The translations under genes and the position numbers were made by a program. DNA of 64,000 bases from Nisaea acidiphila (lineage in GTDB: Bacteria > Pseudomonadota > Alphaproteobacteria > Thalassobaculales > Thalassobaculaceae): NCBI RefSeq assembly GCF_024662015.1, contig NZ_CP102480.1, positions 1,894,501 to 1,958,500 on the forward strand. Reading direction: 5' to 3'. Below the pieces are notes generated by a model, which saw only the letters and a program-made list of their open reading frames with translations, searched no databases and was not told where the DNA came from. Of the stretch, positions 1-7,692 are shown in pieces; the stretch's first letter is position 1; each line of letters begins with the position of its first letter.

Positions 1-65
1 TCGATGTCCGCTCTCACGAGGTGGACGATCTGCGCAAGGCGCTGCCCTCCCCGGATGCCCGGTAG
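1..65 (+). CDS. C-terminal end of an unidentified gene (partial)
   Basis: One reading frame enters from the left edge and ends at TAG (63-65), giving a 20-residue tail that begins DVRSHEVDDL. It stops 5 bases before the trpF start, so it is probably co-transcribed with it. The charged tail would suit a short membrane or coiled-coil protein such as LapA/DUF1049, which often lies before trpF in related bacteria. That identity is a guess from context only. Confidence 0.4.
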   Translation, partial: DVRSHEVDDLRKALPSPDAR

Positions 66-70
66 AAAAG

Positions 71-712
71 ATGGACGTTAAAATCTGTGGCCTGAAAACG
101 CCGGACTCGGTCGAGGCGGCCGCGGCGGCAGGCGCCACTCATCTCGGTTTCAATTTCTTCGCCCCCTCCCCGCGCGCGGTGACGCCGGCCGAGGCCAGGT
201 TGCTGGCCCGCCATGTCCCGGCGGGGGTCAAGATCGTCGCCCTCGTGGTAGATGCCGACGACGCGCTGCTGGAGGAGATCTGGGAGCACTTGCATCCCGA
301 CATCTTCCAGCTCCACGGCAAGGAAACGCCGGAGCGGGTCCGCGAGATCAAGGCGCGCTTCGGCGTCGAGGTGATGAAAGTGGTTCGCGTCGCGGAAGCG
401 GCGGACGCGCGGTCCGCGGAAGCCTATGACGGCGTCGCCGATCTGCTGCTGTTCGATGCCAAGCCGCCGAAGGATAAGGACAAACTTCCGGGCGGCAACG
501 GCCTGATTTTCGACTGGACCGCGCTCCAGGCCTATCGCGGCAAGACCCCCTGGATGCTCGCCGGCGGGCTCGACGCGGCGAACGTCGCGGAGGCGATCCG
601 CGTCACCGGGACCGGGGCGGTCGACACCGCGTCGGGTGCCGAGGATGCGCCCGGCGTGAAAAGCCCCGAGAAGATCCGGAAATTCGTCGCCGCGGCGCTC
701 GGAAAAGCCTGA
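71..712 (+). CDS. trpF: Phosphoribosylanthranilate isomerase
   Basis: This cytoplasmic enzyme isomerises N-(5-phosphoribosyl)anthranilate to the carboxyphenylaminodeoxyribulose phosphate, the third committed step of tryptophan synthesis. The 213-residue protein opens with the signature VKICGLKTP carrying the catalytic cysteine (C6). A late VDTASGAED segment matches the phosphate-binding end of the TIM barrel. The length is normal for a monofunctional TrpF. It lies 94 bases before trpB on the same strand and forms a trpFBA unit. The intervening gap has a weak CCTGCC/GGCAGG dyad but no clear terminator, so co-transcription is likely. Confidence 0.97.
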   Translation: MDVKICGLKTPDSVEAAAAAGATHLGFNFFAPSPRAVTPAEARLLARHVPAGVKIVALVVDADDALLEEIWEHLHPDIFQLHGKETPERVREIKARFGVEVMKVVRVAEAADARSAEAYDGVADLLLFDAKPPKDKDKLPGGNGLIFDWTALQAYRGKTPWMLAGGLDAANVAEAIRVTGTGAVDTASGAEDAPGVKSPEKIRKFVAAALGKA

Positions 713-806
713 CATATTTTGCCTGCCCGGAGCCTTGCTTTGGCAGGGCGCCCCGCGCATTATGCCGCCTTTCGCGAGCCTCCCCGAAAGATGAGGAAGT
801 CTGACC

Positions 807-2036
807 ATGGCCAGCGCCACGCCAGCCCCGAACTCGTTCCGAAGCGGACCCGATGAAAACGGGCATTTCGGAATCTTCGGCGGCCGTTATGTCGCCGAAA
901 CCCTGATGCCGCTGATTCTCGACGTCGAGAAAGCCTACCTGACGGCGAAAGGCGACCCGGACTTCTGGGCGGAGATGGAATATTACCGCAAGCACTATAT
1001 CGGCCGCCCGAGCGCGCTCTATTTCGCGCCGCGGCTGACGGAGCATTTCGGCGGCGCCAAGCTCTACTTCAAGCGGGACGAGCTCAACCATACCGGCGCC
1101 CACAAGATCAACAACGTGATGGGCCAGGCCCTGCTCGCCAAGCGCATGGGCAAGACCAAGATCATCGCCGAGACCGGCGCCGGCCAGCATGGCGTCGCGA
1201 CCGCCACTGCCTGCGCCCTCTTCGGCATGGAGTGCGAGGTCTTCATGGGCGCCGAGGACGTGAAGCGGCAGAAGCCGAACGTCGACCGCATGCGCCTGCT
1301 CGGCGCCAAGGTCGTTCCGGTGACCTCCGGCTCCGCCACCTTGAAGGACGCCATGAACGAGGCCCTGCGCTACTGGGTGTCGAAGGCGGAAACCCATTTC
1401 TACATCATCGGCACGGCCGCCGGCCCGCACCCCTACCCGGCCATGGTACGCGACTTCCAGTGCATCATCGGCGAGGAGGTGCGCTGGCAGCTCGAGGAAG
1501 CCGAAGGCAAGCTTCCGGACGCCGTGGTCGCCTGCATCGGCGGCGGCTCCAACGCCATCGGCCTGTTCCACCCGTTCCTCGACGATCCGAGCGTGAAGAT
1601 CTACGGGGTCGAGGCAGCCGGACACGGTATCTCCAGCGGCGAACACGCGGCCTCGCTGACCGGCGGTGCGCCGGGCGTGCTGCACGGCAACCGGACCTAC
1701 CTGCTGCAGGACGATGACGGGCAGATCACCGAGGCGCACTCGATCTCGGCCGGCCTCGACTATCCGGGCATCGGCCCCGAACATTCCTGGCTGCACGAGA
1801 GCGGCCGGGTGAACTATGTCAGCGCCACCGACAAAGAAGCGCTGGAGGCCTTCGCCCTCTGCGCCAAGCTGGAAGGCATCATCCCGGCCCTGGAGCCGAG
1901 CCACGCGCTCGCCTTCACCGGCACGATGATCGGCGACATGGATAAGGACGAGATCGTGGTCATGAACCTCTGCGGCCGCGGCGACAAGGATCTGGATGCG
2001 GTGATTCCGCGGCTCGAGGAAATGGGCAAACTCTGA
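807..2036 (+). CDS. trpB: Tryptophan synthase beta chain
   Basis: This subunit condenses indole with L-serine to make tryptophan, using pyridoxal phosphate, in an alpha2-beta2 complex with TrpA. The 409-residue protein has the PLP lysine in HTGAHKINN (K100), the GAGQHG motif and the phosphate-binding GGGSNAIG loop. Length and layout are those of the classical TrpB1 type. A GAGGAAG Shine-Dalgarno lies before the ATG. Its TGA overlaps the trpA ATG by one base (TGATG), which suggests translational coupling and equal production of the two partners. Confidence 0.98.
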   Translation: MASATPAPNSFRSGPDENGHFGIFGGRYVAETLMPLILDVEKAYLTAKGDPDFWAEMEYYRKHYIGRPSALYFAPRLTEHFGGAKLYFKRDELNHTGAHKINNVMGQALLAKRMGKTKIIAETGAGQHGVATATACALFGMECEVFMGAEDVKRQKPNVDRMRLLGAKVVPVTSGSATLKDAMNEALRYWVSKAETHFYIIGTAAGPHPYPAMVRDFQCIIGEEVRWQLEEAEGKLPDAVVACIGGGSNAIGLFHPFLDDPSVKIYGVEAAGHGISSGEHAASLTGGAPGVLHGNRTYLLQDDDGQITEAHSISAGLDYPGIGPEHSWLHESGRVNYVSATDKEALEAFALCAKLEGIIPALEPSHALAFTGTMIGDMDKDEIVVMNLCGRGDKDLDAVIPRLEEMGKL

Positions 2037-2872
2037 TGGACTATACCGCTTCCCGACTGGACAAGTGCTTCGCGGGCCTGAAGGCGGAGAACCGCCCCGG
2101 GCTCGGCATTTTCATCACTGCCGGCGATCCCGATCCGGAAACCTCGCTCGCGCTCCTGAAGGCGCTGCCCGGCGCCGGCGCGGACATGATCGAGTTCGGC
2201 ATGCCGTTCTCCGACCCGATGGCGGACGGCCCAGCGATTCAGGCCTCGAGCCAGCGTGCGCTGAAGGCGGGCGCCTCGCTCGCCAAGACCATCGATCTGG
2301 TGAGGAAGTTCCGGGAAGAGGACCAGACGACGCCGGTCGTCCTCATGGGCTACTACAACCCGATCTACATCTACGGGGTGGAGAAGTTCCTGACCGACGC
2401 CATCTCCGCCGGCGCCGACGGGCTGATCGTGGTCGACCTGCCGCCGGAAGAGGATGACGAGCTTTGCGTACCGGCCGTGAAGCGCGGCCTGCCTTTCGTG
2501 CGGCTGGCGACGCCGACCACGAACGATGCCCGTCTGCCGAAGGTGCTGACCAATACCAGCGGCTTCCTCTACTATGTCTCGATCACCGGGATCACCGGGA
2601 CGGCGGACGCGCCGGTCGATCTGGTCCGGGCCGCCGTCGGGCGCCTGCGCGGACACACGGATCTGCCGATCGCCGTCGGCTTCGGGATCAAGACCCGGGA
2701 ACATGCGGCGGCCATCGGCTCGGTCGCCGATGCCTGCATCGTCGGCACGGCAGCGGTGAACGCGATTGCCGGAACGCTGGATGCGGACGGCAAGGCCACG
2801 GAAGGCACCGTCGGCGCCCTGACCGACCTCGTATCGGAGCTGGCCAAGGGCGTGCGCGAGGCGCGCGGCTGA
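2036..2872 (+). CDS. trpA: Tryptophan synthase alpha chain
   Basis: This subunit cleaves indole-3-glycerol phosphate to indole and glyceraldehyde-3-phosphate and channels indole to TrpB. The 278-residue TIM-barrel protein shows [16 protein letters not shown], which holds the catalytic glutamate (E53) and aspartate (D64), and a late [10 protein letters not shown] phosphate-binding loop. Its start overlaps the trpB stop. accD follows after 31 bases on the same strand, so tryptophan and fatty-acid genes are probably read on one transcript, as is common in alphaproteobacteria. Confidence 0.98.
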   Translation: MDYTASRLDKCFAGLKAENRPGLGIFITAGDPDPETSLALLKALPGAGADMIEFGMPFSDPMADGPAIQASSQRALKAGASLAKTIDLVRKFREEDQTTPVVLMGYYNPIYIYGVEKFLTDAISAGADGLIVVDLPPEEDDELCVPAVKRGLPFVRLATPTTNDARLPKVLTNTSGFLYYVSITGITGTADAPVDLVRAAVGRLRGHTDLPIAVGFGIKTREHAAAIGSVADACIVGTAAVNAIAGTLDADGKATEGTVGALTDLVSELAKGVREARG

Positions 2873-2903
2873 TTTTGACCCGCGAGACGCGGAGTGGGAT
2901 GAC

Positions 2904-3824
2904 ATGAACTGGATCACCAACTCGGTCCTGCCGAAGATCAAGGCCCTCGTGCAGCCGCGCGACGTGCCGGAGAATCTCTGGATCAAGTGCGGCGGCTGCG
3001 GGGAGATGATCTTCCACCGCAATCTCGAGGAAAACCAGCAGGTCTGCCCGAACTGCGAACACCATATGCGGATCGGCGCGGTCGAGCGGCTGGAGCTGCT
3101 GTTCGACGGCGAGAAACATGACCGGATCGAACTGCCGAAGCCGGTGCTGGACCCGCTGAAGTTCCGCGACCGCAAGCGCTACACGGACCGGCTGAAGGAA
3201 GCCCAGGCGAAAACCGGCGAGGACGATGCGATCATCGTCGCCCACGGCAAGATGGGCGGTGCCCCGGTCGTCATCGCGCTGTTCCGTTTCGACTTCATGG
3301 GCGGATCGATGGGGGTCGCCGTCGGCGACGCGCTGGTCCGCGCAGCCGAGCTCGCCAAGGCGCAGAAGGCTCCGCTGGTGGTCTTCCCGGCCTCCGGCGG
3401 CGCCCGCATGCAGGAAGGCATCCTCTCGCTGATGCAGATGCCGCGCACGGTGATCGCCCGCGAGATCGTCAAGGAAGCCGGCCTGCCTTTCGTCGTCGTG
3501 CTGACCGATCCGACCACGGGCGGCGTCACCGCCTCCTTCGCCATGCTGGGCGACATTCATATCGCCGAGCCCGGTGCCATCATCGGCTTCGCCGGCCAGC
3601 GGGTGATCCAGGAGACTATCCGCGAGCAGCTGCCGGACGGCTTCCAGCGCTCCGAATACCTGCTCGAGCACGGCATGGTCGACATGGTGGTGCATCGCAA
3701 GGAGCTCAGGAACACGCTGATCCGGATCTTCTCCATGATCCGCTCGCCACTGCCTGAGGCCGAGGTGGTCTCTCTGCCGAAATCGAAGGCGGCAGAGGAC
3801 ACGGAAGAAGGCGGCGAGAGCTAG
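2904..3824 (+). CDS. accD: Acetyl-CoA carboxylase carboxyltransferase subunit beta
   Basis: AccD forms the carboxyltransferase of acetyl-CoA carboxylase with AccA and makes malonyl-CoA for fatty-acid synthesis. The 306-residue protein has the N-terminal zinc ribbon with four cysteines (C29, C32, C48, C51). A crotonase-type core with SGGARMQEG and PTTGGVTAS oxyanion-hole segments follows. The C-terminal tail is acidic and low in complexity. It sits between trpA and folC on one strand. The length is typical. Confidence 0.98.
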   Translation: MNWITNSVLPKIKALVQPRDVPENLWIKCGGCGEMIFHRNLEENQQVCPNCEHHMRIGAVERLELLFDGEKHDRIELPKPVLDPLKFRDRKRYTDRLKEAQAKTGEDDAIIVAHGKMGGAPVVIALFRFDFMGGSMGVAVGDALVRAAELAKAQKAPLVVFPASGGARMQEGILSLMQMPRTVIAREIVKEAGLPFVVVLTDPTTGGVTASFAMLGDIHIAEPGAIIGFAGQRVIQETIREQLPDGFQRSEYLLEHGMVDMVVHRKELRNTLIRIFSMIRSPLPEAEVVSLPKSKAAEDTEEGGES

Positions 3825-3849
3825 GCTTCGCCCGCCGGAGGACCCCGAG

Positions 3850-5163
3850 ATTTCCGCACCGACGCCCTCGCCGCAGCCGATCCTGGAGAGGCTGCAGCGC
3901 CTGCACCCGAAACTGATCGACCTGACGCTCGACCGGCTGGAACGGCTGCTGGACGGCCTCGGTCATCCGGAGCGCAAGCTGCCGCCGGTGATCCATGTCG
4001 CCGGCACCAACGGCAAGGGCTCGACCATTGCCATGCTGCGCGGGATCTACGAGGCGGCGGGCCTGAAGGTCCATGCCGATACCTCGCCGCATCTCGTGCG
4101 CTACAACGAGCGCTTCTATGTCGCCGGCGAAGAGATCGGCGACGCGGCGCTGGTCGCGATCCTGGAGGATTGCGAGCGGGTCAATGGCGGCGTGCCGATC
4201 ACGCTGTTCGAGATCACCACGGCGGCGGCCTTCCTCGCCTTCTCCCGCAGCCCGGCCGACGTGCTGCTGCTCGAGGTCGGGCTCGGCGGGCGGTTCGACG
4301 CGACCAACGTCGTGGAAAAACCGGCCGTCTCGGTGATCACGCCGGTCTCGATGGACCATATGGGATTCCTCGGCGACACGATCGAGAAGATCGCCTTCGA
4401 GAAGGCCGGCATCCTGAAGCCGGGCGTACCTGCGGTCATCGGCCCCCAGGATCCGGCGGCACTCGCCGTGATCGCAGCGCGCGCGGCGGAGGTCGGCGCG
4501 CCGCTCTACCGTTACGGCCAGGAATGGAATGTGGCCGAGGGCGGCGACGGCATCCTCTTCAGCGCCGGCGGCACCACGCGGCGCTATCCGAAGCCCGGAC
4601 TGCTCGGCGCGCACCAGATCGCCAATGCGGGGCAAGCGCTTATGGCGGCCGACCTTGCGGAGAAACCGGTCCCCAGTCCGGAGGGCGCGCGCGCGAAAGG
4701 CATCGCCGAGGCGAGCTGGCCGGCCCGCATGCAGCAGCTTCAGGACGGCGCCCTGACAGAGTATCTCGCCCCCGGTTCCATGCTCTGGGTCGATGGCGGC
4801 CACAACGAGAGCGCGGGCGCGGCGGTGGCGGCGATCCTCGACGGCTGGGCTGCCGAGCCCGGCGCGCTGCCGGTCCATCTTCTCTTCGGCTCCTTGAACA
4901 CCAGGGACCCTGCTGCCTATCTTAGACATCTGAAGGGGCGGGCGAAGCGGCTCTATGTGATGCCCATTCCGGGCGAGGAGAATTCCCTTTCCGAGGACGA
5001 GCTGATGGACGGCGCCAAACGTGCCGCCATGCCGGCGGTACCGGTAAAAACCGTGCAGCAGGCGCTTCGCGACAGTCAGAAGAAGAGCACGCCCGTGCGC
5101 TTCCTGATCTGCGGCTCCCTCTATCTCGCCGGGCACGCGCTCGGGATCAGTTCCGGCGGCTGA
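3850..5163 (+). CDS. folC: Folylpolyglutamate synthase / dihydrofolate synthase, probable ATT start
   Basis: FolC joins dihydropteroate to glutamate and adds further glutamates to folates. The P-loop AGTNGKGST and the later SMDHMGFLG and DGGHNESA segments identify it. The first usual start codon in frame (GTG 3988) would begin at MIHVAGTNGKGS and remove the family's N-terminal helix. The frame is open further upstream, encoding ILERLQRLHPKLIDLTL, which fits FolC. No ATG, GTG or TTG occurs in frame between the accD tail and 3988. ATT at 3850 lies 7 bases after a GGAGGA Shine-Dalgarno (3837-3842), giving 437 residues, a normal length. I therefore place the start at ATT; a CTG start is less likely. 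Confidence 0.9.
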   Translation: MSAPTPSPQPILERLQRLHPKLIDLTLDRLERLLDGLGHPERKLPPVIHVAGTNGKGSTIAMLRGIYEAAGLKVHADTSPHLVRYNERFYVAGEEIGDAALVAILEDCERVNGGVPITLFEITTAAAFLAFSRSPADVLLLEVGLGGRFDATNVVEKPAVSVITPVSMDHMGFLGDTIEKIAFEKAGILKPGVPAVIGPQDPAALAVIAARAAEVGAPLYRYGQEWNVAEGGDGILFSAGGTTRRYPKPGLLGAHQIANAGQALMAADLAEKPVPSPEGARAKGIAEASWPARMQQLQDGALTEYLAPGSMLWVDGGHNESAGAAVAAILDGWAAEPGALPVHLLFGSLNTRDPAAYLRHLKGRAKRLYVMPIPGEENSLSEDELMDGAKRAAMPAVPVKTVQQALRDSQKKSTPVRFLICGSLYLAGHALGISSGG

Positions 5164-5190
5164 GCTTTTCGGCGCCACCACTACTTTTGT

Positions 5191-5271
5191 CGTCATCCCC
5201 ACGCAAGTGGGGACCCGGTGATCATAGGGCTAGGCAGACAGCCCTGGGTCCCCGCGTTCGCGGGAATGACG
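5191..5271. repeat. Dispersed palindromic intergenic repeat, copy 1
   Basis: An 81-base element is bounded by CGTCATCCCC and GGGAATGACG. Inner arms GGGGACCC and GGGTCCCC are inverted, and short hairpins sit near each end. It fills most of the folC-SDR gap. Two related copies lie at 9910-9987 and 10048-10130, and a half copy near 63640. It is probably a non-autonomous palindromic repeat and may act as a transcript-end structure. Confidence 0.75.
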
Positions 5272-5295
5272 GTTTTATCGTTGGGGAGCACACAC

Positions 5296-6039
5296 ATGGA
5301 TCTCGGACTCAAAGCGAAGAAAATCATCGTCACCGGCGGCACCCGCGGCATCGGGCTCGCCATTGCGGAAGCCTGCGCGGCGGAAGGCGCCGCCGTCTCG
5401 GTCTGCGGCCGCAGCCAGGAAAGCCTCGCGAATGCCGCCGAGAAGATCTCGGCCCATGGCGGGGTGGTGCACACGGCGATCTGCGACGTCGCCGATGCCG
5501 ACGCGGTCAAATCCTATATCGAGGGCGCGGCGGACGCGCTCGGCGGGATCGACGGGCTGGTGAACAATCCCTCCGGTTTCGGGGCGAGCGACGACGAGGA
5601 AAGCTGGAAGAAGGGCGTCGATGTCGACCTGATGGGCGTGGTCCGCGCCACCTGGGCGGCCTACCCCTTTCTCACCGCCTCGAAAGGATCGATCCTGACC
5701 ATCTCCTCGATTTCCGGCATCGGCAGCTCGAGCTCGATCCCCTACGGCGCGGTGAAGGCGGCCGTGATCCAGCTGACCCAGAGCCATGCGAAGAAATTCG
5801 CCGCCGACCGGGTGCGGGTGAACTGCATCGCGCCGGGCTCCATCGAATTCCCCGGCGGCAGCTGGGAGCGGCGCAAGACCGAGGCGCCGGACGTCTATGC
5901 CGCGACGCTGGCTAGCATCCCGTTCGACCGCTACGGCACGCCGGCGGAAATCGGCACCGTCGCCGCCTTCCTGCTCTCGCCCGCCGCGAGTTGGGTCACC
6001 GGCCAGACCGTCGCCGTCGATGGCGGCCAGAACCTGTAA
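5296..6039 (+). CDS. SDR family oxidoreductase
   Basis: A 247-residue short-chain dehydrogenase/reductase, a soluble NAD(P)-dependent enzyme. The Rossmann loop TGGTRGIG is near the N-terminus. Active-site serines lie in ISSISG, and the YGAVK motif gives the catalytic Tyr and Lys. The usual NNAG is NNPSG here. The C-terminus (TVAVDGGQNL) is classical. The substrate cannot be read from sequence. A cupin gene follows after 22 bases, so the two probably form a small operon. The start chosen is the ATG after the dispersed repeat; longer in-frame starts would translate the repeat. Confidence 0.88.
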   Translation: MDLGLKAKKIIVTGGTRGIGLAIAEACAAEGAAVSVCGRSQESLANAAEKISAHGGVVHTAICDVADADAVKSYIEGAADALGGIDGLVNNPSGFGASDDEESWKKGVDVDLMGVVRATWAAYPFLTASKGSILTISSISGIGSSSSIPYGAVKAAVIQLTQSHAKKFAADRVRVNCIAPGSIEFPGGSWERRKTEAPDVYAATLASIPFDRYGTPAEIGTVAAFLLSPAASWVTGQTVAVDGGQNL

Positions 6040-6061
6040 AGCAAGCGAAAGGACGCGAAGC

Positions 6062-6418
6062 ATGGCAATCGAAGCCGTCAACCTCGCCGAAAAGCTCACG
6101 AAATTCAGCGAGCACTGGTCGCCGAAGAAAGTCACCGCCTTCAACGGTCACGACATCATGGTCGTGAAGGTGAAAGGCGAGTTCAACTGGCACTCGCACG
6201 ACGATACGGACGATTTCTTCATGGTTCTGGAGGGACGGATCCGGATCGAGACCGAGGACGGCGACGTCACCCTCGGCCCGGGCGAACTCTATGTCGTCCC
6301 GAAGAATGTCCGGCACCGGCCGGTTGCCGAGGAAGAGGCCCATTTGCTGCTGATCGAGAAAGCCGGCACGCCGAATACCGGCGACGAAGCGACCGCGGCG
6401 ACGATTACCGAGATCTGA
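6062..6418 (+). CDS. Cupin domain protein
   Basis: A 118-residue single-domain cupin. The first metal-binding motif is visible as FNWHSHDDTDDFFMVLEG (two His and a later acidic residue). The second is GELYVVPKNVRHRP with a final His. Such small cupins can be isomerases, dioxygenases or metal-dependent binding proteins, and the sequence does not decide between them. A GAAAGGACG ribosome site precedes ATG 6062. It is downstream of and co-oriented with the SDR gene, so a shared pathway is likely. Its end faces the converging gltS gene 12 bases away. Confidence 0.85.
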   Translation: MAIEAVNLAEKLTKFSEHWSPKKVTAFNGHDIMVVKVKGEFNWHSHDDTDDFFMVLEGRIRIETEDGDVTLGPGELYVVPKNVRHRPVAEEEAHLLLIEKAGTPNTGDEATAATITEI

Positions 6419-6430
6419 GCTCCAACACCG

Positions 6431-7642
6431 TCACAGCCCGACGAAGAAGCCGATGACGAAGGCGTTGGCGAGGTCGACGAAGAAGGCGGAGACCAGCGGC
6501 AGCACGATGAAGGCAAGCGGCGCCGGGCCGAAATGTTTGGTCACGGAGGACATGTTGGCCATCGCGGTCGGCGTCGCGCCGAGGGTGAAACCGGCGAAGC
6601 CCGCGCTCAGCACGGCGGCGGTATAGTCCTTCCCCATCACCCTGAAGAAGATCAGGACGATGAAGGCCGCCGCCGCGAGGATCTGGAGCACCAGTACGGT
6701 GACCAGCGGCCCGCCGAGCCCGGCGAGGGTCCAGAGCTGGATGCTCATCAGCGACATGGCGAGAAAGATCGAGAGCGCATAGTCGGAGACGATGGCGAGC
6801 GAGCGGGTGCGCGCCGGAAACTGCACGCTCGGAAAAAGCAGCGGCACCGTGTTCGCCAAGACGATCCCGGTTAAGAGGCAGGGCACGAACAGCGGCAGCT
6901 TCAGACCGGCCTCGGCGATCCCCTTATTGGCAAAATAGCCGACGATCACGGCGATATGGGCCCAGAGCAGAACCCGCATCAGGGTGATGTGATTGACCTG
7001 ACCCTCCCCGGTTTCGTCCTCCTCTTCCTTCGGATAGGGCATGCCGACCGTGAGGGTCGTATCGTTCCCGCCTGAGATACCGTGCCGGCCAATCAGGTAA
7101 TGCGCGATCGGCCCGCCGATGAGGGCGGCCGAGACCAGCCCGAGCGTCGCCGCCGCGATCCCGATCTCGCTGGCGCCCGCGACGCCGGTCGCAGTCCCGA
7201 TCGTCGGCCCCCACGCGATCGCGGTCCCGTGCCCGCCGATCAGCGACGCCGAGCCGATCAGGACGCTGAACGGCTTCGGAAGATCGAACAGGACCGCGCC
7301 GAGGAGCCCGACGGCGTTCTGCGCCACGATGAAGATGAAGGTGGCACCGAGAAGGATCGCGAGAAGGCGGCCGCCGCGCGCCAGATCCGAGAGCCGCGCA
7401 TTGAGCCCGACCGTGGCGAAGAAGATCACCAGGAACTCGTCCCGCGCCGAGAGGTCGAACACCACCTCGATACCGGCGAAGAGATAGAGCAGCCAGATCA
7501 CGAAGGCCACGACCAGTCCGCCCGAGACCGGTTCCGGAATATTGTAGGACTTCAGGAAACCGACCCGCCGCGTCAGCATCGCGCCGAGAAAGAAGACGAT
7601 GATCCCGATCGTCACGGTCGGAAATGCAGGGATCTCCAACAT
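6431..7642 (-). CDS. gltS: Sodium/glutamate symporter family protein
   Basis: An inner-membrane sodium-coupled glutamate carrier of the ESS/GltS family. The 403-residue protein is nearly all hydrophobic segments, about ten or more. It has the family motifs IPEPVSGGL near residue 35 and GGHGTAIAWGP in the first half, with the related GATPTAMANM in the second half. These form the inverted-repeat re-entrant loops. ATG 7642 follows a GAGGGGGG ribosome site; the longer frame to 7678 lacks one. A 50-base gap separates its start from the end of the pentapeptide gene upstream on the same strand. Confidence 0.88.
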   Translation of the reverse strand: MLEIPAFPTVTIGIIVFFLGAMLTRRVGFLKSYNIPEPVSGGLVVAFVIWLLYLFAGIEVVFDLSARDEFLVIFFATVGLNARLSDLARGGRLLAILLGATFIFIVAQNAVGLLGAVLFDLPKPFSVLIGSASLIGGHGTAIAWGPTIGTATGVAGASEIGIAAATLGLVSAALIGGPIAHYLIGRHGISGGNDTTLTVGMPYPKEEEDETGEGQVNHITLMRVLLWAHIAVIVGYFANKGIAEAGLKLPLFVPCLLTGIVLANTVPLLFPSVQFPARTRSLAIVSDYALSIFLAMSLMSIQLWTLAGLGGPLVTVLVLQILAAAAFIVLIFFRVMGKDYTAAVLSAGFAGFTLGATPTAMANMSSVTKHFGPAPLAFIVLPLVSAFFVDLANAFVIGFFVGL

Positions 7643-7692
7643 GTTGCCCCCCTCGGACGGTTCGCCCTTGGGAGCCAATCATAAGCCAGCCG

